Shown here: positions 26,320 through 35,241 of the stretch, one piece after another
Position numbering within the stretch: position 1 is the first letter of the stretch
Layout: the number at the start of each line of letters is the position of its first letter
NCBI GenBank assembly: GCA_024639405.1
Contig: JAHEIL010000016.1
Coordinates: 1 to 59,484 of the forward strand
From: Crocinitomicaceae bacterium
Lineage (GTDB): Bacteria > Bacteroidota > Bacteroidia > Flavobacteriales_D > Crocinitomicaceae
DNA: 59,484 nucleotides
Direction: 5' to 3'
Notes under the pieces: model-generated
Databases searched by the model: none
What the model was told of the DNA's origin: nothing
Seen by the model: the letters and a program-made list of their open reading frames with translations, nothing else
Made by a program: the position numbers and the translations under genes

Positions 26320-27356
26320 TAAATTCCCGCTTTAAATTGTTTTAAAAAACGAACATCATTTTCAGAATACAAACGTAAATCATTTACTTTATATTTTAAT
26401 TGTGTAATACGTTCAACACCCATTCCAAAAGCAAATCCTGAATAGACTGTTGAATCAATGCCGCTTGCTTCTAATACATTTGGGTCTACCATTCCACAAC
26501 CTAAAATCTCTAACCAACCGGAATATTTACAAACATTACAGCCTTTTGCATTACAAATAGAACAAGAAACATCTACTTCTGCGCTAGGTTCAGTAAATGG
26601 AAAATAAGAAGGACGCAAACGAATTTGAGCTTTTTCGCCAAATAACTCTTTTGCAAAATACAAAAGTGTTTGTTTTAAATCTGCAAACGAAACGTTTTTA
26701 TCAATGTATAAACCTTCTACTTGATGGAAGAAACAATGCGCACGAGCAGAAATTGCTTCATTTCTATAGACTCTTCCAGGTGAAATTGTTCGAATTGGAG
26801 GCGTTGAATTTTCCATAACACGCACTTGAACTGAACTTGTGTGCGTTCGTAATGCCATTTCATTTTCCCCTTTTTCGATGAAAAATGTATCTTGCATATC
26901 ACGTGCTGGATGTTCTGGTGCGAAGTTCAAGGCTGAAAAATTATGCCAATCATCTTCAATTTCAGGTCCTTCAGATACCGTGTAACCAATTCTATTAAAA
27001 ATGGCTATTATTTCACTTCGAACTAACGACAAAGGATGATGAGCGCCAATTTCATTGTTGTCGCCAGGACGAGAAAAATCCAATTTGGATGTCGCACTTG
27101 CAGTCGTTTCTAGTTGTGCTTTAAACAAATTGAATTTATCTTCCGCTTCAATGCGCAAAGCATTTAACAGTTGACCGATGGCTCTTTTTTCTTCGTTTGG
27201 AACTGCCTTTAAATCGTTGAATAATTCTTTCACACTTCCTTTTGATCCAATAAATTGAATGCGAAAAGCTTCTAGATTAGCAGCATTCTCTATTGTATAA
27301 GCATTAATTTCGGCTTGTATTTTTTCTATTTTTTCTTTCATTTCTGAATTTTTCAT
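26319..27356 (-). CDS. pheS: Phenylalanyl-tRNA synthetase alpha subunit
   Basis: The 345-residue class II synthetase subunit has an N-terminal coiled coil of about 90 residues. It has motif 2 in RTHTSSVQVRVMENSTPPIRTISPGRVYRNE, the Phe-binding FTEPSAEVDVSC, and motif 3 in SGFAFGMGVERITQLKY. A CxxC..CxxC cluster (CSICNAKGCNVCKYSGW) is present, as in many bacterial PheS. A second Met five codons in is an alternative start. The beta subunit is elsewhere. Confidence 0.97.
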   Translation of the reverse strand: MKNSEMKEKIEKIQAEINAYTIENAANLEAFRIQFIGSKGSVKELFNDLKAVPNEEKRAIGQLLNALRIEAEDKFNLFKAQLETTASATSKLDFSRPGDNNEIGAHHPLSLVRSEIIAIFNRIGYTVSEGPEIEDDWHNFSALNFAPEHPARDMQDTFFIEKGENEMALRTHTSSVQVRVMENSTPPIRTISPGRVYRNEAISARAHCFFHQVEGLYIDKNVSFADLKQTLLYFAKELFGEKAQIRLRPSYFPFTEPSAEVDVSCSICNAKGCNVCKYSGWLEILGCGMVDPNVLEASGIDSTVYSGFAFGMGVERITQLKYKVNDLRLYSENDVRFLKQFKAGI

Positions 27357-27485
27357 TCATTCGTGCGCAATTAATTAACAAGATAATGCAACATTTTTCG
27401 ATTATTTCTCGTTAATAACGACACACAGCGTACGAAGTTAAGAAATTAAGAGGTACATTGTTGCGTGATTAAATTAAAAAAAGTT

Positions 27486-27493
27486 TATCTTTG
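27486..27493 (+). promoter_or_regulatory. Candidate promoter of the lipoprotein pair
   Basis: TATCTTTG matches TAnnTTTG, with a TTG at 27461-27463 as -33 and 22 bases between. It lies 23 bases before the ATG at 27516. The rest of the 27357-27515 gap shows nothing recognisable. Confidence 0.55.
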
Positions 27494-27515
27494 AACGAAT
27501 TGTTTTAAACTGACT

Positions 27516-27899
27516 ATGAAAAAAACTTTAAGATATTCATTTTTTACAGGCTTACTAATCGCTTTTTTAAGTGGAATATCTGCTTGTAAAAACACAGATC
27601 CATCTGTGATGAAAATATTTGTTCGTTCTCAAAGTAATGAGCTTCTGAAAGATGCTGAGGTAGTTATTATTGGTGATGTGAATTCAAATCCAGCGACTTT
27701 GCCGCATGTGGATACACTTTTTACCAATTCATCTGGTTACGCACAATTTAATTTAGACAGTTACTATTCTAAAGCTGGGGAAGATAACCCTGTAGCTTAT
27801 TTTGATGTAATTGCAAAAAAAGGAAATTTACAAGATTCAGCATATGTTAGATGTAGAATGCACATAACAGCAGTTGAAACAATTTTTATGTTTGATTAA
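27516..27899 (+). CDS. Small lipoprotein A of a tandem paralogous pair
   Basis: The 127-residue protein has a lipobox signal (GLLIAFLSGISACKN). A single beta-sandwich-like domain follows (VMKIFVRSQSNELLKDAEVVIIG, DTLFTNSSGYAQFNLDSYY), of the carboxypeptidase-regulatory or Big type. The next gene, 12 bases downstream, encodes a paralog with the same order of segments (IYVRDETNALVPLAKVILYG, DTAYTNLAGAADFNFNDVY). The two form one transcription unit ending at a strong terminator. Function unknown. Confidence 0.75.
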   Translation: MKKTLRYSFFTGLLIAFLSGISACKNTDPSVMKIFVRSQSNELLKDAEVVIIGDVNSNPATLPHVDTLFTNSSGYAQFNLDSYYSKAGEDNPVAYFDVIAKKGNLQDSAYVRCRMHITAVETIFMFD

Positions 27900-27911
27900 A
27901 CTTATTTTAAT

Positions 27912-28292
27912 ATGAATCATATTTTACAACGTAGTTCATTGTTTATCTTTATAGCACTATTAGGAATTTCATTTTCTTCTGGTTGCAGAAAAAAAGAAGA
28001 TACAATTGCACGCATTTATGTTCGCGATGAAACAAACGCTTTAGTTCCATTGGCAAAAGTGATATTGTATGGTAAATCAACTACCAATCAACCATCAAAC
28101 GTTGCTTTATACGATACAGCTTACACAAATTTAGCTGGTGCTGCTGATTTTAATTTCAACGATGTATACCAATTAGGTCAAGCTGGTGTTGCGGTTTTAG
28201 ACATTAATGCTTCATCCTCAAATAAATCTGGAAAAGGAATTATTAAAATTGAACAAGAAACAACTTCTACAGAAACTGTTTTCATTCAATAA
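27912..28292 (+). CDS. Small lipoprotein B of a tandem paralogous pair
   Basis: The 126-residue protein has the signal FIFIALLGISFSSGC with the lipid-attachment Cys followed by RKKED. The single domain parallels the preceding gene and ends with a shared motif (TTSTETVFIQ here, ITAVETIFMFD in the first). It is probably a surface or periplasmic lipoprotein that arose by tandem duplication and strong divergence. Confidence 0.74.
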   Translation: MNHILQRSSLFIFIALLGISFSSGCRKKEDTIARIYVRDETNALVPLAKVILYGKSTTNQPSNVALYDTAYTNLAGAADFNFNDVYQLGQAGVAVLDINASSSNKSGKGIIKIEQETTSTETVFIQ

Positions 28293-28308
28293 AAAAATTG
28301 AGAAATTG

Positions 28309-28335
28309 AAAGCCTAGTTTGACTAGGCTTTTTTT
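28309..28335 (+). terminator. Intrinsic terminator of the lipoprotein pair
   Basis: AAAGCCTAGT (28309-28318), loop TTG and ACTAGGCTTT (28322-28331) form a 10-bp perfect stem with a following T run to 28335. Confidence 0.88.
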
Positions 28336-28362
28336 ATGTTCAAACTTTTAAATTCTAAAGTT

Positions 28363-29082
28363 TTAATGCGTTGAAAAATGAATAGAACCTTCGTCAACGA
28401 GTGAATTACCTCGCATTCTTAAAAACAATTGGATCAAGGCTACAACATCTTTTTCACAATAAACTTTTATGCGTTCCAAATCTTGTTCTTCGTAATAAAC
28501 GCGCGCTACATCTGCCCCTGAAATGTCATCTTTTGGTGTTGGAATTTGAAATACATGGCACAACAACGCCAACGATGTAAACGCTTTGTAATCACCAAAC
28601 TTCCATAATTCTAAGGTGTCTAAATGGCTAATTTCCCAAGGCTTTTTCCCTGCAATGTCTAAGACGTTTGGCAATTTCATCCCGTTAATTAACAAACGGC
28701 GACAGATATAAGGAAAATCAAATTCCTTCGCATTGTGTCCACACAATATGGCGTATTTTGGATTGTTTTCCAATAAATTGACAAATTGCTTCAACAATGT
28801 TTCTTCGTCATCGTGGTAAAATGACTTCATTCGAATTTCATTGCCAGTGCGAGTTTCATGCACAAAACCAACAGAAATACAAATAATTTTTCCGAATTCT
28901 GCATAAATTCCACCACGGTCGTTGTATAATTCTTCAAACGATTTTTCATCGTTTTGCATAAAACGTGTTTTCGCTTCAAATAATTTTCGAGTGGTTTCTT
29001 CTAAATCAGGAAACTGATACGTTTGAGGGACGGTCTCAATATCCAAAAATAAAACGCGATCTAAAGGGGTTTTTTCTAACAT
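28363..29082 (-). CDS. Predicted 3'-5' exonuclease (DEDD/DnaQ-like)
   Basis: The 239-residue protein starts MLEKTPLDRVLFLDIETVPQTY. The DIE motif I (Asp14, Glu16) is followed by motif II in LCGHNAKEFDFPYICRRLL and motif III with CEKDVVALIQLFLRMR, the DEDDy pattern. It belongs to the ribonuclease H-fold polymerase-B-like exonuclease family. I use the ATG at 29082. The longer frame would start at a TTG inside the likely promoter. It diverges from the fRMsr gene across 82 bases. Confidence 0.85.
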   Translation of the reverse strand: MLEKTPLDRVLFLDIETVPQTYQFPDLEETTRKLFEAKTRFMQNDEKSFEELYNDRGGIYAEFGKIICISVGFVHETRTGNEIRMKSFYHDDEETLLKQFVNLLENNPKYAILCGHNAKEFDFPYICRRLLINGMKLPNVLDIAGKKPWEISHLDTLELWKFGDYKAFTSLALLCHVFQIPTPKDDISGADVARVYYEEQDLERIKVYCEKDVVALIQLFLRMRGNSLVDEGSIHFSTH

Positions 29083-29164
29083 AAGGTGTTTTTTGATACT
29101 TGAATTTACAAAAAAATTGTGAAGTGTCAATTATTAAAAGCAAATTTGTTCTAGAATTTAAAAA

Positions 29165-29650
29165 ATGGCTGAAGATTTAATTATTCATAGCGCGACAAAA
29201 GAAGCAATTTATCAAGAATTATTGCCGCAATTGAAAGCACTCATTGAAGGTGAAAAAAATAGCGTTGCTAATTTAGCAAATGTTGCTGCTGGACTCAAAA
29301 CGGCTTTTGATTTTTTTTGGGTTGGTTTTTATAGCGTCGATGAGGAAACGAATGAATTAGTTTTAGGCCCTTTCCAAGGTCCAATTGCTTGCACACGCAT
29401 TCCATTTGGGAAAGGTGTTTGTGGTGCTGCTTGGGAACAAAAAAACACGATTATAGTACCAAATGTTGATGAATTTCCTGGACACATTGCATGCAGTTCA
29501 CTTTCCAAAAGTGAAATCGTGTTGCCTGTTATAAAAAATGAAAAAGTTATTGCAGTTTTAGACGTAGATAGCACTTCTCTTGCTAACTTTGACCAAACAG
29601 ATTCGAACTATTTAACACAATTGTGCGCATGGCTTTCCGATATTTTATAG
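29165..29650 (+). CDS. Free methionine-(R)-sulfoxide reductase (GAF-domain fRMsr)
   Basis: The 161-residue GAF-domain enzyme has all three conserved cysteines: Cys76 (PIACTRIPFGKG), Cys86 (GVCGAAW) and Cys110 (HIACSSLSKSEIVLP). It ends with VLDVDSTSLANFDQTD. It reduces free methionine R-sulfoxide in the cytoplasm. The 3' end overlaps the next gene's start by 22 bases, implying co-expression. Confidence 0.92.
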   Translation: MAEDLIIHSATKEAIYQELLPQLKALIEGEKNSVANLANVAAGLKTAFDFFWVGFYSVDEETNELVLGPFQGPIACTRIPFGKGVCGAAWEQKNTIIVPNVDEFPGHIACSSLSKSEIVLPVIKNEKVIAVLDVDSTSLANFDQTDSNYLTQLCAWLSDIL

Positions 29651-31182
29651 GTTTCCTTTTAAGTAGTATATTGGTTGCTTGTGCCCAAGTGGGTCAAATT
29701 ACTGGTGGCGAAAAAGATACCGTTGCACCACAATTAGTTGAATCAAAAACAACACCTCCTAACAATAGTATTTATTTTTCAGGGAATTCATTTTCAATGA
29801 CTTTTGACGAATTCATTCAAGTGAACAATCCGCAACAAACCTTGGTCATGGTGCCAAAACATGCACGCCCAACTGTTTCAATCACTAAAAAGACAGCAAC
29901 TGTTGAATGGAAAGAAAAATTAGAAGCAAATACAACCTATGTCGTATATTTAAACGGAACAATCGAAGATGTTGCGGAAGGAAATGATTCGTTGATGGCT
30001 TATGCATTTTCTACAGGAAGTTTCGTTGATTCATTGCGCTATAGTGTTAAAGTAGAAGATGCTTTTACCAATGCGCCACTTCAAGACATTACAGTTGGTT
30101 TGTTTAATGAAAAAGATTCAACTAAACCCTATTATTTTGCCAAAAGTGCTTCCAATGGCATCGCTGTTTTTAACTATTTAAAACAAGGAAACTACTTCGT
30201 GAAAGCATTTAAAGATGAGAACAAAGATTTAGAATTGCAAGAAAATGAATTGGTTGGATTTAAAACTAATACGTTGCAATTATCACAATCAATCGTAGAT
30301 TCTATTCCAATTAGATTGTTTAAAGAACGTGGAAAAGAGCAATTGAAATCGCTGCGTTTTCTGCCTCCAAATTCATTTGTGTTAAGTTCCAACTACGCTC
30401 TTGAACAAGCAACAATCCGAGTTAATAACGAAGTTTTACAAGCGCAGCAAATTCGACCAATTACTTCGGATAGTATTCAATTTTTTAAAGCCGTAAAAGC
30501 TATCAATGAATTGGAAGTAATTGTTGAACGAGCAACTAAGAATTCAGATACCATAACACTGCGGTTAACACAAAAAGAAAAAACCGAAAAATACGCCTTA
30601 TTGCCAACTTTTAAAGATCAAAAAGTGCGACCAAATGAATCAGTTTCGTTCAGATTAAATGATTTAATTGAATCGGTAACATCGGAAAAAATAAGGCTCG
30701 TTAACAAAGAAGATTCAACAGAAATCAACCATAAAGTACTTTTTTCAAGCAATGAATTAAGCATAGAATTTGAGCGTTCAAACCTTCAAAACATTCAATT
30801 TATTGCACAAAAAGGCGCTTTAAAAAGCAAAAATGGATTGCTTTCTGACTCCATTAATCTGTCAATCCTTTTGCGACAAGAAAAAGAATTTGGAATCATC
30901 AACATGGATTTAAGTGCGTTTAAATCTCCATTAGTGTTGGAAATTCTTCAAGCGAATAAAACCATTAAAAGCTATTCTTTTATGCCCTCTAAAAAATGTG
31001 TTATTCCCTATTTAGAAGCGGGAGAATACCAATTTAGGGTTATTTTAGATGAGAACAAAAATGGGATTTGGGACACAGGAAATGTGAAAGAATGGAAACA
31101 ACCTGAAAAATGTTTGTTATTTACAAATCCAATAAAAGTCCGAAGTAATTGGGAAATAGATGCAGAATTGATTCCTAATTAA
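29629..31182 (+). CDS. Ig-like domain lipoprotein (Big_5 type)
   Basis: The 517-residue protein starts MAFRYFIGFLLSSILVACAQ with a lipobox. The first domain is a Big_5-like module (GGEKDTVAPQLVESKTTPPNN, FTMTFDEFIQV-type segment, TYVVYLNGTIEDVAEGN). A CarboxypepD-like segment follows (GNYFVKAFKDENKDLELQENELVGF), and a second such end (GEYQFRVILDENKNGIWDTGN). The 'DENKNG..D' loops are probable calcium sites. The family is widespread in Bacteroidota with unknown function. I chose the ATG two codons after the GTG at 29623. Confidence 0.82.
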   Translation: MAFRYFIGFLLSSILVACAQVGQITGGEKDTVAPQLVESKTTPPNNSIYFSGNSFSMTFDEFIQVNNPQQTLVMVPKHARPTVSITKKTATVEWKEKLEANTTYVVYLNGTIEDVAEGNDSLMAYAFSTGSFVDSLRYSVKVEDAFTNAPLQDITVGLFNEKDSTKPYYFAKSASNGIAVFNYLKQGNYFVKAFKDENKDLELQENELVGFKTNTLQLSQSIVDSIPIRLFKERGKEQLKSLRFLPPNSFVLSSNYALEQATIRVNNEVLQAQQIRPITSDSIQFFKAVKAINELEVIVERATKNSDTITLRLTQKEKTEKYALLPTFKDQKVRPNESVSFRLNDLIESVTSEKIRLVNKEDSTEINHKVLFSSNELSIEFERSNLQNIQFIAQKGALKSKNGLLSDSINLSILLRQEKEFGIINMDLSAFKSPLVLEILQANKTIKSYSFMPSKKCVIPYLEAGEYQFRVILDENKNGIWDTGNVKEWKQPEKCLLFTNPIKVRSNWEIDAELIPN

Positions 31183-31768
31183 AAAACTTTAACCGCAAAA
31201 ATCCGGCACCACTTAATCCAATTATTAGCGCTAAAACATAAACAGTTTCTGTAAAAACTATGAATTGTGTTAGCAGATACGTAAGTAATAAAACTCCCAC
31301 CAAAACACTGTAAGCTGATGCTTGTTTTTTCCAGTGAATTTTCATTGGAATTCGTTCTGCCATTTTAGGAATAAGAAATTCCATTTTATACCGCTGATAA
31401 CCAGCAAATATTAACAATGGAATCAATAAATAACCTTGAGGAAATCCCATGTCTTCATATTGCCAAAATGCAATTAATTCCTGTTTAAATTGAATCGTTG
31501 GAATGATCTTCAAAAGGATTAAATGAGTGAGTAAAATTGTAATTAGTAACATTAACGAAGTCATTCCTCCAACTATTAGCCATGAATTGTTCAACTTTTT
31601 TTGAACCCCTTGAATTTGATAGGCTTCAATGTGCGAAAAAACGAGAGCACTCACCGCATCGATGAAATAAAATAACACGATAAAATAAAGATTCCAATCC
31701 CAAAAAAAGAAACCAAGTAGCGGAATCAGTGCATCGGCAAGCAATTGAATGTATTTTTGTTGTTGCAT
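31175..31768 (-). CDS. Integral membrane protein of unknown function
   Basis: The 197-residue protein has about six hydrophobic segments (LLADALIPLLGFFFWDW, LYFIVLFYFIDAVSALVF, WLIVGGMTSLMLLITILLTHL, LLIPLLIFAGY, YSVLVGVLLLTYLLTQF, YVLALIIGLSGAGFL). The DA...HIEAYQ motif after helix 2 may be functional. The ATG at 31768 is used rather than a GTG two codons earlier. It overlaps the Ig-like lipoprotein gene tail by 8 bases, convergently. I do not recognise a family with confidence. Confidence 0.65.
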   Translation of the reverse strand: MQQQKYIQLLADALIPLLGFFFWDWNLYFIVLFYFIDAVSALVFSHIEAYQIQGVQKKLNNSWLIVGGMTSLMLLITILLTHLILLKIIPTIQFKQELIAFWQYEDMGFPQGYLLIPLLIFAGYQRYKMEFLIPKMAERIPMKIHWKKQASAYSVLVGVLLLTYLLTQFIVFTETVYVLALIIGLSGAGFLRLKFFN

Positions 31769-31847
31769 AAACACAAAAGTAAAAAAAATTAGAGGGGACT
31801 GTAACTATTTTGTAACTTGTTCGTCTTAGAAGCGATTTGAAACTAAC

Positions 31848-32333
31848 ATGACGGTAACTGAATACAATACTGCGGTAGACGATTATGCAGATAATCTTTA
31901 TCGATTTGCGTTGAAACACCTTAGAAATGAGGATTCAGCAAAAGACATTGTTCAAGAAACTTTCACAAAAGTGTGGATCAAGCATGTGGAAATTAGTGCA
32001 GAAAAAGTTAAATCTTATTTATTTACAACGGCATACCACTGCATCATTGATTGGATAAAAAAAGAAAAAAGAAATGGTGATTTTGAACAATTAAAAAATT
32101 CACCGCAACAAGCAAAATTGCCTGAATTTGACCTACAAACAATTATTCATGAAACCTTAGAAAAATTACCATTGATTCAACAATCGGTAGTGTTGTTAAG
32201 AGATTATGAAGGATACAGTTACAGTGAAATTGCTGAAATTACAAACTTAAGTGAAGCGCAAGTTAAAGTTTATATTTTTCGAGCGCGCATGGCAATGAAA
32301 AATTATATAAAAGATTTAGATTTAGTACTTTAA
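31848..32333 (+). CDS. ECF-type RNA polymerase sigma factor
   Basis: The 161-residue sigma-70-family protein has region 2 (NLYRFALKHLRNEDSAKDIVQETFTKVW) and region 4 (LEKLPLIQQSVVLLRDYEGYSYSEIAEITNLSEAQVKVYIFRARMAMKNYI). It directs RNA polymerase to stress or envelope promoters. Its stop is directly followed by the start of a membrane protein with one central helix, which fits an anti-sigma partner. Confidence 0.93.
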   Translation: MTVTEYNTAVDDYADNLYRFALKHLRNEDSAKDIVQETFTKVWIKHVEISAEKVKSYLFTTAYHCIIDWIKKEKRNGDFEQLKNSPQQAKLPEFDLQTIIHETLEKLPLIQQSVVLLRDYEGYSYSEIAEITNLSEAQVKVYIFRARMAMKNYIKDLDLVL

Positions 32334-33305
32334 ATGAAAACAATAACACACGAAAATTACGAAGCGTTTTACTTAGATTACTTGGAAGGTAACTTGAGTG
32401 AAGACGTTCGTTTTTTGTTTTTAGATTTTTTAGCAAACAATCCGGATCTTCAACTAGCAGATGATTCAATTCCAGTTATTGAAACTACTGAAATAACAAT
32501 AGACAAAGACTTTAAAACCACTTTATACCAAATAAATACCGCTTATGCTTCTATTAATCATTCAAATTATTCGGTTTTTCTTTTAGCAGCAATTGAAAAC
32601 GAATTAACTCCAGAAAAAACAGCTGAATTGAACGCTTTTTTAGCACAAAACCACTTTGCTCAAAAAGAGTTTGAACAGCTAAAAATGACCAAATTATCGC
32701 CGGATTTTTCACAGAAATTTCCAGCCAAACAAACACTTAAAAAAGCAGTTTCCAAACCACTTTGGCCAATTTATTCAGCTTTAGCCGCGGCATGTTTACT
32801 TGCTTTTTTTATTGTTACCCAATTATTAAGTTCTGAAAGGGTTCTAAACAGTTCTGAAAAATCTCTTGTTCAATCAGCAAAAAAAACGATTGAAAAGCTT
32901 GATAATAAAGATACTTTAGCAAATTCCATCTACAATAATTTGGCTAAAATTGAAAAAAAGAGTTCTAAAAAAGTTCTAAAAAACGAACTTCCAAAAGTTG
33001 GCATTCATATCCATGAAATGCCTCCAAGGGATTGTATTGTTCAACTTGAAATGCCTGAAAATTCCAATATAGCAGCGCAAATTACTCCAGCAACACAAAC
33101 ACCTAACATGACTGAAAACTTAGAAATTGCTTCGAATCCAACCAAAACAGATGAAATGCGCAATCCTATTCAGCCCATTACCAATCGTTTAGGAAACCTA
33201 TTGAACAAAGAAGTTGACTTTAAAATCAGTAAAAAAACAGAAGATTCAAAACGCGGATTTTTGATAAAAATTGGCGAATTTGAAATTTCGCACAATAAAA
33301 AATGA
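32334..33305 (+). CDS. Single-pass membrane protein, probable anti-sigma factor
   Basis: The 323-residue protein starts the base after the sigma gene stop. The N-terminal ~140 residues are acidic and cytoplasmic (ENYEAFYLDYLEGNLSEDVRFLFLDFLANNPDL, an anti-sigma zinc-finger-like start without the Cys/His motif). One helix follows (LWPIYSALAAACLLAFFIVTQLL, about 143-165), then a disordered Lys/Thr/Pro-rich periplasmic tail. Position and topology suggest it holds the ECF factor at the membrane; this is inference. Confidence 0.7.
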   Translation: MKTITHENYEAFYLDYLEGNLSEDVRFLFLDFLANNPDLQLADDSIPVIETTEITIDKDFKTTLYQINTAYASINHSNYSVFLLAAIENELTPEKTAELNAFLAQNHFAQKEFEQLKMTKLSPDFSQKFPAKQTLKKAVSKPLWPIYSALAAACLLAFFIVTQLLSSERVLNSSEKSLVQSAKKTIEKLDNKDTLANSIYNNLAKIEKKSSKKVLKNELPKVGIHIHEMPPRDCIVQLEMPENSNIAAQITPATQTPNMTENLEIASNPTKTDEMRNPIQPITNRLGNLLNKEVDFKISKKTEDSKRGFLIKIGEFEISHNKK

Positions 33306-33313
33306 GACTATAA

Positions 33314-33575
33314 ACCTGAGTTCGATTATTATTTTATTGTCAGATTGCTGATCAAGAGCAATATACGAATGAAAAGATTGAGGAATAATAGATTATTACG
33401 AGTGATTTTCATGAAGTAGATTGATTTTGAGTAGTAAAATTTACATTTGCTCTTAAAATGACATTAATCTTCTTCGTTATATTTTCACGATTTATCCCGA
33501 TAAATCTTAGAAAATATGCCTAAAATCTTTATTATCCTTTTAAGTCTGACGGCAAAATAATAATCGAACTCAGGT
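33314..33575. mobile_element. MITE-like element, 262 bp, perfect 22-bp terminal inverted repeats
   Basis: The left end reads ACCTGAGTTCGATTATTATT from 33314 and the right end is its exact reverse complement, ending at 33575. The first 22 bases pair perfectly and pairing resumes after three mismatches (GTCAGA/TCTGAC). Both ends are flanked by TATAA (33309-33313 and 33576-33580), a probable 5-bp target duplication. The inside has no ORF but holds a further palindrome (GATTTATC at 33489-33496, GATAAATC at 33499-33506). This looks like a non-autonomous transposon. The insertion lies upstream of the acyl-CoA carboxylase promoter. Confidence 0.8.
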
Positions 33576-33626
33576 TATAATTTCGTTTTTTCCCTACTTC
33601 TGCTTCCTGTATTTAACATTTAAAAT

Positions 33627-33634
33627 TATCTTTG
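33627..33634 (+). promoter_or_regulatory. Candidate -7 promoter box of the carboxylase gene
   Basis: TATCTTTG matches TAnnTTTG exactly, 36 bases before the ATG at 33671. A longer open frame begins at the TTG inside this box, which argues that 33671 is the true start. The box is 51 bases beyond the right end of the MITE. Confidence 0.55.
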
Positions 33635-33670
33635 TTATCCCTTTTGAATAAAGCGGATAAAATAGCATTT

Positions 33671-35212
33671 ATGGATAAAAATCAAGCGCTACAAAATAAA
33701 CGTGATGCTTCATTAGTTGGAGGCGGACAAACACGTATCGATAAGCAACACCAGCAAGGTAAATTAACTGCCCGCGAACGCATTACACAATTGTTAGACG
33801 AAAATTCATTTCAAGAAATTGGACAATTTGTTGAGCATCGTGCAACTACTTTTGGTTTAGATAAATCACATTTCCCTGGAGATGGCGTAATTACAGGATA
33901 TGGAACGATACACGGAAGATTAATTTATGTGTTCTCGCAAGACTTTACTGTGTTAGGCGGTTCTTTATCCGAAACACATGCTGCAAAAATTTGTCGCGTG
34001 ATGGATTTAGCGATGAAAAATGGAGCGCCAGTAATTGGATTGAATGATTCAGGTGGCGCACGAATTCAAGAAGGAGTTGTTTCGCTTTCTGGCTATGCTG
34101 ATATTTTCTTCCGCAATACACGCGCATCGGGTGTTGTACCACAAATCTCTGTAATTATGGGGCCTTGCGCTGGTGGAGCCGTTTATTCTCCAGCATTAAC
34201 AGATTTTATTTTCATGGTGGAAGAAACTTCGTACATGTTTGTAACGGGTCCAAATGTTGTGAAAACCGTGACACACGAAGAAGTAAGTTCTGAAGATTTA
34301 GGTGGTGCGAAAACGCATGCTGAAAAATCTGGGGTAAATCATTTCACGGCTTCCAATGATGTGGAATGTTTGAAAAAAGTACGTGATTTAATTACCTACA
34401 TGCCACAAAACGCAAATGAATTAGCGCCTCAACCAGAACGTTTTTCATTCAATCCTTCAAAATTTGAACAAATTAAAAATATCATTCCAGACAATATCAA
34501 CATGCCTTACGATATCCGTAAAGTAATTGATTGTGTGATTGACGATGAAAGTTTTAGAGAAGTTCAAGAAGACTTTGCCAAAAATATTGTGGTAGGATTT
34601 GGACGATTAGAAGGGAAAACAATTGGTATTGTTGCCAATCAACCCGCTGCAATGGCTGGTGTTTTAGATATTGACGCTTCACGTAAATCGGCACGTTTTG
34701 TGCGTTTTTGTGATTCATTTAATATTCCATTATTGGTTTTTGAAGATGTTCCTGGATTCTTGCCTGGTACAGACCAAGAGTGGCGTGGAATTATTACACA
34801 CGGTGCGAAATTATTGTATGCATTTGCAGAAGCAACTGTTCCACGAATTACAGTAATTACCCGTAAAGCTTACGGTGGTGCTTTCTGTGTAATGAATTCA
34901 AACAGTTTGGGCGCAGATTTAAATTTTGCATGGCCAACAGCTGAAATTGCAGTAATGGGAGCAAAAGGTGCTGCTGAAATTATTTTCAAACGTGAAATTT
35001 CAGATGCTGCCAATCCAGAAGAGAAATGGTTGGAAAAAGAAGCAGAATACGCCGATTTATTTGCCAATCCATACCGTGCTGCTGAACGTGGAATTGTTGA
35101 CGATGTTATTTTCCCTGAAGAAACGCGTGCTCGATTAATCGCTGCGTTCAAAATGCTCGAAAATAAAGCAGAATCATTGCCAATTAAAAAACACGGAAAC
35201 ATTCCATTGTAA
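33671..35212 (+). CDS. pccB: Acyl-CoA (propionyl-CoA) carboxylase beta subunit
   Basis: The 513-residue carboxyltransferase starts [38 protein letters not shown]. It has the N-lobe oxyanion region [40 protein letters not shown], and the C-lobe signature [52 protein letters not shown]. It transfers CO2 from biotin to propionyl-CoA. The product would be epimerised by the Mce at 5824. The biotin-carrying alpha subunit is not in the window, so acetyl-CoA or another acyl-CoA remains possible. Confidence 0.9.
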   Translation: MDKNQALQNKRDASLVGGGQTRIDKQHQQGKLTARERITQLLDENSFQEIGQFVEHRATTFGLDKSHFPGDGVITGYGTIHGRLIYVFSQDFTVLGGSLSETHAAKICRVMDLAMKNGAPVIGLNDSGGARIQEGVVSLSGYADIFFRNTRASGVVPQISVIMGPCAGGAVYSPALTDFIFMVEETSYMFVTGPNVVKTVTHEEVSSEDLGGAKTHAEKSGVNHFTASNDVECLKKVRDLITYMPQNANELAPQPERFSFNPSKFEQIKNIIPDNINMPYDIRKVIDCVIDDESFREVQEDFAKNIVVGFGRLEGKTIGIVANQPAAMAGVLDIDASRKSARFVRFCDSFNIPLLVFEDVPGFLPGTDQEWRGIITHGAKLLYAFAEATVPRITVITRKAYGGAFCVMNSNSLGADLNFAWPTAEIAVMGAKGAAEIIFKREISDAANPEEKWLEKEAEYADLFANPYRAAERGIVDDVIFPEETRARLIAAFKMLENKAESLPIKKHGNIPL

Positions 35213-35241
35213 TTAGAATAACAACTTTCAAAAAAATAAAA

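Noticed and set aside
28363-29130. Exonuclease start at the TTG at 29130
   Set aside because: The TTG lies in the likely promoter and the residues before the ATG at 29082 are not typical of the family.
33632-33670. Carboxylase start at the TTG at 33632
   Set aside because: The codon is part of the -7 box TATCTTTG and the normal family N-terminus begins at 33671.
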